Shown in pieces: positions 1 through 5,122 of a stretch of DNA of 5,122 nucleotides. A program made the position numbers and the translations under genes. Positions within the stretch are counted from its first letter, which is position 1, and each line of letters begins with the position of its first letter. The notes under the pieces were generated by a model, which was given only the letters and a program-made list of their open reading frames with translations, did not search any database and had not been told where the DNA came from. Source of the stretch: Pirellulaceae bacterium (GTDB lineage: Bacteria > Planctomycetota > Planctomycetia > Pirellulales > Pirellulaceae); NCBI GenBank assembly GCA_030744095.1, contig JASLRF010000208.1, positions 1 to 5,122 on the forward strand, read 5' to 3'.

Positions 1-30
1 TCATGTTTCAGCTTTCGATTTTCGAACATT

Positions 31-98
31 GGCACGGACTGAGGGAAGCGCCGACGATGAAAACCGGGTGTCGGCGAACCTGGGGGCGAGTCCGTGCC
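31..98. repeat. Nested inverted repeat, possible structured RNA or palindromic element
   Basis: A perfect 10-bp outer arm, GGCACGGACT at 31-40, pairs with AGTCCGTGCC at 89-98. Inside it, a perfect 7-bp arm, CGCCGAC at 49-55, pairs with GTCGGCG at 70-76. This leaves an asymmetric internal loop (41-48 and 77-88) and a 14-nt apical loop (56-69). Nesting of two perfect stems in 68 bases is unlikely by chance. The strand of any RNA is unknown. No U-run follows closely on either strand, although a T5 lies at 114-118, 15 bases beyond the structure on the plus strand. I could not match it to a known RNA family. The outer arm resembles the repeat word GGCACGGTCT found at 4109-4118 (9 of 10 bases). Confidence 0.6.
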
Positions 99-224
99 CA
101 GAAACTGATCCAATTTTTGCTGAGAACCTTCCGTCAGAATAGGATCGGCGATCTGTTTGGCGATTCACCAGTGCGAGCGCCGTCGATGGTCCCGATTGCC
201 TGGTGGCTACGACTGTCAATTGCC

Positions 225-248
225 TTATCTTCGGTGTTCTAAAGATAA
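225..248. repeat. Short AT-rich inverted repeat
   Basis: TTATCTT at 225-231 pairs perfectly with AAGATAA at 242-248 across a 10-nt loop (232-241). It lies 13 bases from the larger hairpin at 261-317 and about 240 bases downstream of the protease stop codon. It is short enough that chance is a fair alternative, and no T-run adjoins it on either strand. Confidence 0.35.
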
Positions 249-260
249 TCGGTGGAACGG

Positions 261-317
261 GAACGTGGTCGGCCTGCCCGGGAGGCGTGACGCAAAGGCC
301 ACGCCTCTACCACGTTC
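261..317. repeat. Two-stage hairpin downstream of the tricorn gene
   Basis: GAACGTGGT at 261-269 pairs perfectly with ACCACGTTC at 309-317. Inside it, GAGGCGTG at 282-289 pairs perfectly with CACGCCTC at 300-307, with a 10-nt loop at 290-299. If transcribed from the plus strand, G281-U308 adds a wobble pair. The two stems then stack on the 3' side, with one 11-nt bulge (270-280) on the 5' side. Its place beyond the protease stop codon would fit a 3'-end or terminator hairpin for the minus-strand transcript, but the bases that follow on that strand are not a T-run. It may equally be part of a plus-strand RNA or a dispersed palindromic element. The word GAACGTGGTC recurs exactly at 4192-4201. 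Confidence 0.6.
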
Positions 318-487
318 GTGGAAGTCTACGCAGTGCGACATTTGCCGAGAACGAGGCAAGTTACGATCGCTTGATGATCGGCGATACATTCGTCCGGTTA
401 TGACGAAAGTGCGAGTTACACCGCGTCGAACGCTCGAACGTTGATCGTTGAACGAGAAATGAATAAGGTTGCCGGCCTTCGCGCAGC

Positions 488-3400
488 CTACCGCGAATCT
501 GCACGTGGTGTCTTCACTGGTGCGGCTGGTTTTCCAGGCAGCTTGCGTGGTTCTTCCTTGATCCGTTTCAGGGCTTCGCGAATGCCGCGGTCCAGTTGTG
601 TATCGCGTCCGCGAATCAGCAGTCGAGGATCATTCTCGACGACGATGTCGGGTTCGACTCCGATGCCTTCAAGAATCCACTCGCCGCGTTTCGAGGCAAA
701 TCCAAATTCGGGAACATAAATCGTTCCGCCGTCAATCAGTGTGCCGCGATTCGTAATGCCTGTCACGCCGCCCCACGAGCGTTTTCCGATCAGCGGCCCG
801 AGGCCCGCTTGCCGGAACATGGCGGGGAAAATATCCCCGTCGGATGCCGATGTCTCGTCGAGCAGGCAAACCAGGTGACCGTGCATCAGTGTCGACGGAT
901 AGGTGCGCGTGTAGTCGTTGTTGCGAGAATAGCGGCTTGCCAGCAATGTTCGCCGCAAACGATCGATGATCATGGCAGACACGTTGCCGCCTCCGTTGCT
1001 GCGCACGTCGATGACCATGCCTTCCTTATGCGTTTGGGAATAAAACCACTTGTTGAATTCGCGAATTCCCTCGGCACCCATATTTGGCAAGTGCATGTAG
1101 CCAAGTCGCCCACCGCTTGCCTTAGCCACTTTGCGGCGGTTGCGCAAGACCCAGTCCAGGTAAACCAAGTCGTGTTCACTGGTAATGGGCTCAAAGGTCA
1201 CGTTGCGGGCACCTTCGTCAGACGGCTCCTTGTTGACGGAGAACGTGACGGGCCGGCCTGACTTGTTGCGCAGCAGTCGATATGGATTCTCTGACCCGTC
1301 GAGCGGCTGGCCGTCAATCGCCAGCACGTATTCGCCTTCGTCCACGTTTACGCCAATTGCGGTGAGCGGCGCGCGGTAAGTTGGCTCCTCATTGTGACCG
1401 GCGAAGATCTTGGCGATGCGGTAGTGACCACTATTTCGATCGAGTTCAAAGTGAGCGCCCGGTAAGGCGACGGAAGCTCGATCCGGGATTTCGAAATCAC
1501 CGCCCGAATTGTAGGCGTGCCCCACATTCAACTCGGCGATCATCTCGTTGATGACGTAGCTCATGTCAGAACGGTGCGCGGCGTGCTTTAGCAGGGGGCG
1601 GTATCGCTGGCGCAGTGCTTCCCAGTCGTAACCATGCATGTTATCGACATAGAAGAAATCTCGGAAGCGGCGCCAGATTTCGTCGAAGATCTGCTGCCGT
1701 TCTTGCTGTGGGTCGACATCAGCTACTAGCCCGTCGGTAGGTACGTTCTTGGCCGACGACTTGCCAGTTGGTGTCGCATCGACAAGCGAAAACGCATCAC
1801 GTTGACGCAGTAAGACCTTCTTCCCGTCCTCCGAAAGTGCGTATCCGCCGGCATTTTCGGCCAACGTGGTCGCCTTCCGCGTCTTCAGCGAAAAGATCTT
1901 CAATTCTGGTTTGACATCGGACTCGCGACCGTAGTACGACGCGCCTCCGCGAACGTAGATCAAATGCCCTTTGATCGCAGTCAGCCCGAAGTAGTTGTCG
2001 TCTGGAATTGGAACTCGCGCGACGCGGGCTGCCAAATTGCCAAAGTCAATCTTCAGTGGTGCCTTGTCGTCTTTCTTTGGTTTGCCCTTGGGGGCGTCCT
2101 CTTCCTTGCCGTCCTTCGCCGCCGCGCTCTCTACGTCGTCGTCCGTTTCAACCGCTTCGTCACTCTCGCGCGGAAACGGGTCGGCGACATCTTTGCGCAG
2201 CGCCAAGGCGAAGATTCCGGTTTCCCGGTCCTGTACGAAGTTCCATTCCATCGAACCCAGCTGCGGCGCAAACTGCCGATCGCTGAAATAGTACAGATAG
2301 TCGCCATCGGGGTCCCACGTCGGTTCAAATTCGTGTAACCTATCGCTGGTGATTTTACGGGACTTACTATCCAGCTTGCTCCAAATGTGGATGGCGCGGA
2401 AACCGTTGGGGCTCTCCATGCTGAACGCCAGATAGCCGCCGCGAGGCGACCAGGTGAAGTCACGCAAACGACCGCCGCGATCATCGGCGACTTGCACAAT
2501 CTTCTTATCTCTCACGGTGACTACAAAGAGTTTTCCATTCTTGTCGCTGAAAGCGATACGTGATCCGTCAGGTGACCACGTAGGCGAGTAACGCATGGCC
2601 GTTCCATCCGAGGTCAGTGCCTGCGGCGCATGATCGCCCTTGGCGTCGATCAGATAGACTTCTTCCTCGCCTGTCATATCTGATAAGAATGCAATCTGTT
2701 TGCCATTGGGCGACCAACTGGGCGACTTGTCATGAGCGCCGGAGGAATGCGTCAGGTTGCGCGTGGGTCCTTTTTCGCTGGGCAGCGAGAAGATGTCGCC
2801 CCGAGCTGCAACAACAACACGTTTACCCTGTGGGCTGAGCCCAAAGCCGCTGACCCGATCAGCCACAGAGATGTGTTTGGGACGCATCGCCAACGCGTCC
2901 GTCGGCACGGTGATTTTGATCGCGCGAATCTTGTTCGTCCGCGTGTCATGTAGGTGCAACCTGCCCTGCAGTTCGTACACGATCCGAGTGCCTCCGCCAC
3001 GGCTGGGCCAACGGACGTCGAACTTCTTGCTCTTGGTGACCTGAACCGTTTTCTTGGTTTTCAGATCGTAATAGAACAGATTGAGTGTATCGGTCCGGTC
3101 CGACGAAAAGTAGATGCGGTCGCCCATCCACATCGGATCCCGGTCGCTCCGCAGATGATCAGTGACCTGCCGCTGCTGATGGGTCTTCAGGTCGAATATG
3201 AACAGGTCTTGAGCCCAACCGCCTTGGTAGCGTTTCCAGGTGCGAAAGTCGCGGAACAACGGCGAGTATGCGATCTGCTTGCCGTCCGGTGAAAGGTCAC
3301 CCGCACCAGCTTTGGGCATCGGCAGCGGTTCGGGCAAACCGCCCTTGGTGCTGACTGTGTAAAGGCGATTGTGGCCAATGGACCAGCCGTAACGGAGCGA

Positions 3401-3823
3401 ACGAAACAGAATACTCTGGCCATCCGGCGACCAGCCGTAAACCTGGTTGTCGTAACCCCAGCGGTCCGGCAACGGCCCGCGGGCGGGATAGTATGTCAAC
3501 TGGCGAGGCACGCCGCCGCCTGCGGGAACCACGTAGACCTGTTCGTCGCCATCGTACTGACCCGTGAAAGCGATCCACTTTCCATCGGGTGAGAATTTGG
3601 CAAACAGTTCGAGACCTGCGTGTGCCGTCAGGCGTCTGGCGCTGCCACCGACATCCGATGCCGTCCATAAGTCGCCGGCGTAAGTAAAGACGACCCGCCT
3701 ACCGTGGACATCGGGGAAGCGGAGCAGTCTGGTTTCCGCCGAGGCCACGTCGGTATTGAGAAAGACAATCGTGGCGAAAAAGAAACAAAAACCGTGCAGC
3801 AACGCCTTGGATGCAGGGACCAT
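488..3823 (-). CDS. Exported tricorn-like serine protease (peptidase S41B)
   Basis: Family knowledge: archaeal tricorn degrades oligopeptides released by the proteasome; bacterial homologues are often exported. The ATG at 3823 gives 1111 residues, close to family length. Residues 1-29 form a signal peptide: Lys6 and His10, a hydrophobic core with FCFFFATIVFL, then an Ala-Ser-Ala cleavage site. There is no lipobox, so a periplasmic or secreted enzyme is inferred. Propeller blades of the SPDG type begin near residues 77, 131, 177, 329, 370, 416, 458, 503 and 663. An acidic then lysine-rich linker spans about 550-590. The C1 domain (about 705-780) holds ELNVGHAY with His769. A PDZ domain (about 785-875) follows. 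The S41 core (about 885-1070) holds RSNGGGN, the nucleophile Ser994 in SASDGD, and Glu1052 in LEGIGVEPD. The Ser-to-Glu spacing of 58 equals that in Thermoplasma tricorn (965, 1023, recalled). The residue before His is Gly, where archaeal tricorn has a catalytic-site Ser. The gene appears monocistronic, and its native substrate is unknown. Confidence 0.96.
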   Translation of the reverse strand: MVPASKALLHGFCFFFATIVFLNTDVASAETRLLRFPDVHGRRVVFTYAGDLWTASDVGGSARRLTAHAGLELFAKFSPDGKWIAFTGQYDGDEQVYVVPAGGGVPRQLTYYPARGPLPDRWGYDNQVYGWSPDGQSILFRSLRYGWSIGHNRLYTVSTKGGLPEPLPMPKAGAGDLSPDGKQIAYSPLFRDFRTWKRYQGGWAQDLFIFDLKTHQQRQVTDHLRSDRDPMWMGDRIYFSSDRTDTLNLFYYDLKTKKTVQVTKSKKFDVRWPSRGGGTRIVYELQGRLHLHDTRTNKIRAIKITVPTDALAMRPKHISVADRVSGFGLSPQGKRVVVAARGDIFSLPSEKGPTRNLTHSSGAHDKSPSWSPNGKQIAFLSDMTGEEEVYLIDAKGDHAPQALTSDGTAMRYSPTWSPDGSRIAFSDKNGKLFVVTVRDKKIVQVADDRGGRLRDFTWSPRGGYLAFSMESPNGFRAIHIWSKLDSKSRKITSDRLHEFEPTWDPDGDYLYYFSDRQFAPQLGSMEWNFVQDRETGIFALALRKDVADPFPRESDEAVETDDDVESAAAKDGKEEDAPKGKPKKDDKAPLKIDFGNLAARVARVPIPDDNYFGLTAIKGHLIYVRGGASYYGRESDVKPELKIFSLKTRKATTLAENAGGYALSEDGKKVLLRQRDAFSLVDATPTGKSSAKNVPTDGLVADVDPQQERQQIFDEIWRRFRDFFYVDNMHGYDWEALRQRYRPLLKHAAHRSDMSYVINEMIAELNVGHAYNSGGDFEIPDRASVALPGAHFELDRNSGHYRIAKIFAGHNEEPTYRAPLTAIGVNVDEGEYVLAIDGQPLDGSENPYRLLRNKSGRPVTFSVNKEPSDEGARNVTFEPITSEHDLVYLDWVLRNRRKVAKASGGRLGYMHLPNMGAEGIREFNKWFYSQTHKEGMVIDVRSNGGGNVSAMIIDRLRRTLLASRYSRNNDYTRTYPSTLMHGHLVCLLDETSASDGDIFPAMFRQAGLGPLIGKRSWGGVTGITNRGTLIDGGTIYVPEFGFASKRGEWILEGIGVEPDIVVENDPRLLIRGRDTQLDRGIREALKRIKEEPRKLPGKPAAPVKTPRADSR

Positions 3824-3830
3824 CAACCGA

Positions 3831-3836
3831 CTCCTC
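3831..3836 (-). promoter_or_regulatory. Ribosome binding site that decides the tricorn start
   Basis: On the minus strand GAGGAG ends 7 bases before the ATG at 3821-3823, an ideal spacing. A longer reading frame begins at a TTG at 3836-3838, but that codon overlaps this Shine-Dalgarno sequence and would add only five residues (starting Met-Arg-Ser-Arg) ahead of the signal peptide. I therefore place the start at 3823. Confidence 0.85.
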
Positions 3837-3876
3837 AAGATGCGTAACTCAAATGATGCAATTCACTCAAGCCCGC

Positions 3877-3905
3877 ATTATAGCCAAGGGACGGTGGCAC
3901 GTCTC
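3877..3905 (-). promoter_or_regulatory. Candidate sigma-70 type promoter of the tricorn gene
   Basis: A perfect TATAAT box lies on the minus strand at 3877-3882. With a 17-base spacer, the -35 position is GAGACG at 3900-3905, which matches only three of six bases of TTGACA, so recognition may lean on the -10 box or an activator. Transcription would begin near 3870, giving a leader of about 45 bases before the ATG. The -35 segment lies within a decayed copy (3894-3906) of the repeat word seen at 4106-4119. Confidence 0.5.
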
Positions 3906-3945
3906 CGCTGTCGCGAAAATCGTCACACCTCAGAAGTCTGGTTGC

Positions 3946-3977
3946 CTCGACGGACCGTCATCCGGTCATCTGTCGAG
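3946..3977. repeat. Stem-loop upstream of the tricorn promoter
   Basis: CTCGAC at 3946-3951 pairs with GTCGAG at 3972-3977. Inside, GACCG at 3953-3957 pairs with CGGTC at 3963-3967 around a 5-nt loop (3958-3962). One unpaired base on one side and four on the other separate the two stems. It lies about 40 bases upstream of the candidate -35 position. It could be the end of an upstream transcript, a protein-binding dyad, or another member of the palindromes that fill this spacer. No T-run follows it on the minus strand. Confidence 0.45.
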
Positions 3978-4012
3978 CGTGAACGCCGATCAATGGACAC
4001 CGCGTTACTCAG

Positions 4013-4038
4013 TCATAAATCCACGGCCTGCGGCCGTG
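4013..4038 (-). terminator. Candidate terminator palindrome after the coiled-coil gene
   Basis: CACGGCC at 4022-4028 pairs perfectly with GGCCGTG at 4032-4038 around a 3-nt loop. Read on the minus strand, the stem is followed by GATTTATG, a weak T-rich stretch, which gives it a loose resemblance to an intrinsic terminator. It stands about 300 bases past the stop codon at 4340, which is far. A dispersed GC-rich palindrome with no role in termination is an equal possibility. Confidence 0.3.
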
Positions 4039-4082
4039 CGACCCCGAAAGGCTCCGCCGATCCGACGAGAGAAATCCACCGG

Positions 4083-4175
4083 TGTTGTGCCACGGTGGCA
4101 CTGTTGTGGCACGGTCTCCCACCCCCTGTTGTGGCACGGTCTCCTGATCCCTGTTGTGGCGCATCAGGACTCACC
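4083..4175. repeat. Tandem repeat with 25-bp period
   Basis: The 19-base word CTGTTGTGGCACGGTCTCC occurs exactly at 4101-4119 and 4126-4144. A third, partial copy starts at 4151 (CTGTTGTGGC, then divergent), so three units start exactly 25 bases apart. A related word with one mismatch over 14 bases (TGTTGTGCCACGGT, 4083-4096) lies 19 bases before the first unit. It overlaps the near-perfect palindrome TGCCAC-G-GTGGCA at 4088-4100. The last unit also sits in a small dyad, TCCTGAT at 4142-4148 with ATCAGGA at 4163-4169. The period is not a multiple of three and no protein repeat is implied. Confidence 0.75.
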
Positions 4176-4206
4176 GATTGACCTTTCCTCCGAACGTGGT
4201 CCGGTC

Positions 4207-4243
4207 GGGAGACTGGCCCACAACGTGACCGGCCCACAACGTG
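4207..4243. repeat. Inverted and direct partner copies of the repeat word
   Basis: The segment at 4207-4224 is the reverse complement of the repeat word at 4103-4120 with 15 of 18 bases matching, so the two could form a long stem across about 86 bases. Within the segment, GGCCCACAACGTG occurs exactly at 4215-4227 and again at 4231-4243, a 16-bp period. A GT-rich run (GTGTGTGTGAGTGTG) follows. I see no transposase or terminal repeats to make this a mobile element. Confidence 0.55.
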
Positions 4244-4270
4244 TGTGTGAGTGTGAACGTGTCGTATCGT

Positions 4271-4294
4271 CGTTGTTCGCTCTGCGAACATACG
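4271..4294. repeat. Hairpin just downstream of the coiled-coil gene
   Basis: TGTTCGC at 4274-4280 pairs perfectly with GCGAACA at 4284-4290 around a 3-nt loop. CGT at 4271-4273 and ACG at 4292-4294 extend the stem past one bulged base (4291). It lies about 45 bases after the stop codon of the minus-strand gene, a normal place for a 3'-end hairpin. The sequence that follows on that strand is mixed, with no T-run, so intrinsic termination is not shown. Confidence 0.45.
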
Positions 4295-4339
4295 CCAAGT
4301 GCATGGAGCAAACAGCAACTATGATTGATGCGCCAGTCC

Positions 4340-5122
4340 TTAGTTTGTCGCGCGGGGCGACGGGCCGGGGGCAAATGGTGATGAATCGGGACCTAGCGGC
4401 AAGTTTGGGCGGGGTGTGAAGCTGTTTGTTGACGGGAAATCTGTTGGAATCGGGCCAGGCAACGGTAGTGAGGTAGGCGTGCCGACAGGCTGGCGATTCG
4501 GTGTTGGAGGCGTAATGCCAATTCCGTCGGCCCAGAGTCCGGCAATGGTCATGGCAGCAGAAACGTATTTCTCTTCCGATTCTTGGCGCTGCGTGACCTG
4601 AGATCGAAGTTCTTGCAGGCGTGTTTCCAACTCGGATAATTTCTGTTCGCGCCACCATGTTTCGATCGCGTAATGCTCGGTGTAGTTTTCTTTCAAAGCC
4701 AGACTGGCGGCCTCTTCTTCCTCCGGGGTCTCGGCCGCCTTGAGCTTTTCCAGCAAGCCTTGATGACGAGCCGCGGTAACCGCCAGGACGGCAACACGCT
4801 TTCCTTCTGGTGGTAACTCCAGGTGTTGTAGATCATCTGCAATATTGACGCGGATAGATTGTGTCTCGGAAACGTACTTCACAACCTCGGCAATCTTGCC
4901 ATGCGGCATCTGAACCTTTGCCGTCACTGGCCGCGTTACGGTGTATTGAAACTCGACGAATTGCGACGGCGCAGCCGCCGAGACGTTTTCATTTTTCGGT
5001 ATTTCCGCCGATGGTGAAACGGGAGTTGCCAGTACCGGTGTCGGCTGGTATCTGTCGGGGGTCAAGGGGCGCCCACTTGCACTGGGTTGAGGCACTGTGA
5101 GAGTCGGATTGTTATCGCCGAG
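4340..5122 (-). CDS. Hypothetical coiled-coil protein with proline-rich ends (5' partial)
   Basis: The frame is open to the window edge; 260 residues are visible and the true start lies beyond 5122. A GTG at 5095 could start translation, but the nine codons before it are also open and proline/threonine-rich, so I treat the gene as truncated by the window. Numbered from the first visible codon: a Pro/Ser/Thr-rich region to about 50, then a beta-like segment at about 55-107 (YTVTRPVTAK, later ETQSIRV). A charged helical region follows at about 114-190, with leucines and a valine in heptad spacing at 162, 165, 169, 172 and 176 (LSELETRLQELRSQV). Then comes GLWADGIGI (about 195-203) and a proline-rich tail of about 57 residues. 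No membrane segment is visible. I do not recognise a named family. The LE..L..LR..V..R..E helix ending in a DGIG motif recalls coiled-coil modules I associate with planctomycete proteins, from memory only. Function unknown; a structural or interaction role is a guess. Confidence 0.85.
   Translation of the reverse strand, partial: LGDNNPTLTVPQPSASGRPLTPDRYQPTPVLATPVSPSAEIPKNENVSAAAPSQFVEFQYTVTRPVTAKVQMPHGKIAEVVKYVSETQSIRVNIADDLQHLELPPEGKRVAVLAVTAARHQGLLEKLKAAETPEEEEAASLALKENYTEHYAIETWWREQKLSELETRLQELRSQVTQRQESEEKYVSAAMTIAGLWADGIGITPPTPNRQPVGTPTSLPLPGPIPTDFPSTNSFTPRPNLPLGPDSSPFAPGPSPRATN

Larger units (their letters stand above)
1..487. other. Gene-free stretch downstream of the tricorn gene
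   Basis: I see no convincing coding region here. The open frames on both strands are under 100 codons, have arginine/serine-rich composition typical of chance translation, and show no Shine-Dalgarno sequence, signal peptide or known motif. One plus-strand frame starts at position 3, so its upstream context cannot be judged. The stretch is rich in inverted repeats (31-98, 225-248, 261-317). It also has a short direct repeat of TCGAACG at 426-432 and 434-440, about 50 bases past the stop codon of the protease. No canonical terminator with a T-run is visible after that stop codon. Confidence 0.6.
3839..4339. other. Gene-free spacer between the two minus-strand genes
   Basis: No convincing gene is seen. 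A plus-strand frame of about 200 codons (3811-4419) runs through the promoter, the repeats and the end of the neighbouring coding region. A minus-strand frame of about 100 codons (4013-4318) is largely a translation of the repeats and begins at a TTG without a supporting ribosome site. I take both as chance. The spacer holds, from the protease side outward: the promoter, a stem-loop at 3946-3977, a palindrome at 4022-4038, a repeat cluster at 4083-4243, a GT-rich run at 4239-4262 and a hairpin at 4271-4294. Confidence 0.6.

Noticed and set aside
290..308. The string ACGCAAAGGCCACG resembles the conserved ACGCAAAGCCACG core of the cyclic-di-GMP-I (GEMM) riboswitch.
   Set aside because: It has an extra G, the preceding GAAA-tetraloop helix and the GGCAAACC segment are missing, and no plus-strand gene lies downstream in the window. 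The string is better explained as the loop and arm of the hairpin at 261-317.
596..1261. Plus-strand open frame of 221 codons.
   Set aside because: It lies antisense to the S41 catalytic core of the tricorn gene, whose coding evidence is decisive; it is a shadow frame.
3824..3838. TTG start at 3838 for the tricorn gene.
   Set aside because: The codon overlaps the GAGGAG ribosome site, which is perfectly spaced for the ATG at 3823.
4083..4175. Possible CRISPR array.
   Set aside because: Repeats of 19 bases with 6-base gaps, only two exact copies and partial others do not fit repeat-spacer architecture, and no cas gene is present.
4013..4318. Minus-strand open frame of about 100 codons within the spacer.
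   Set aside because: It starts at a TTG, mostly translates the GTTGTGG/CACAAC repeats and palindromes, and shows no protein motif.
3811..4419. Plus-strand open frame of about 200 codons across the spacer.
   Set aside because: It overlaps the protease start, its promoter, the repeat cluster and the end of the coiled-coil gene on the other strand. Its composition is that of chance translation and it shows no motif.

Overview
The window most resembles a planctomycete chromosome, probably of the Pirellulaceae kind. The evidence is moderate GC, a very long exported tricorn-type protease standing alone, a coiled-coil protein with proline-rich arms of a type I associate with that phylum, and long gene-free spacers full of short hairpins. 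The assignment rests on gene style only; there is no rRNA or marker gene here.

Layout: 1-487 holds no convincing gene but carries three clear inverted repeats, two of them nested. Positions 488-3823 (minus strand) encode a complete 1111-residue tricorn-like serine protease: signal peptide, two beta-propeller regions, an acidic/lysine-rich linker, the C1 domain, a PDZ domain and an S41 catalytic core with recognisable His, Ser and Glu. A Shine-Dalgarno sequence fixes its start at the ATG at 3823 rather than at a TTG 15 bases upstream. A perfect TATAAT box lies about 55 bases before that ATG. Positions 3839-4339 are a spacer of about 500 bases with stem-loops and a 25-bp-period repeat built on the word GTGGCACGGTCTCC. 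Positions 4340-5122 (minus strand) are the 3' part of an unrecognised coiled-coil protein whose start lies beyond the window.

The two genes point the same way, but the 500-base spacer with its own promoter-like sequence suggests separate transcription units. Nothing ties their functions together. I found no mobile element, CRISPR array, tRNA or rRNA, and no clearly new multi-gene system. The least explained parts are the structured spacers on both sides of the protease gene, which share short words and may hold a dispersed palindromic element or structured RNA.
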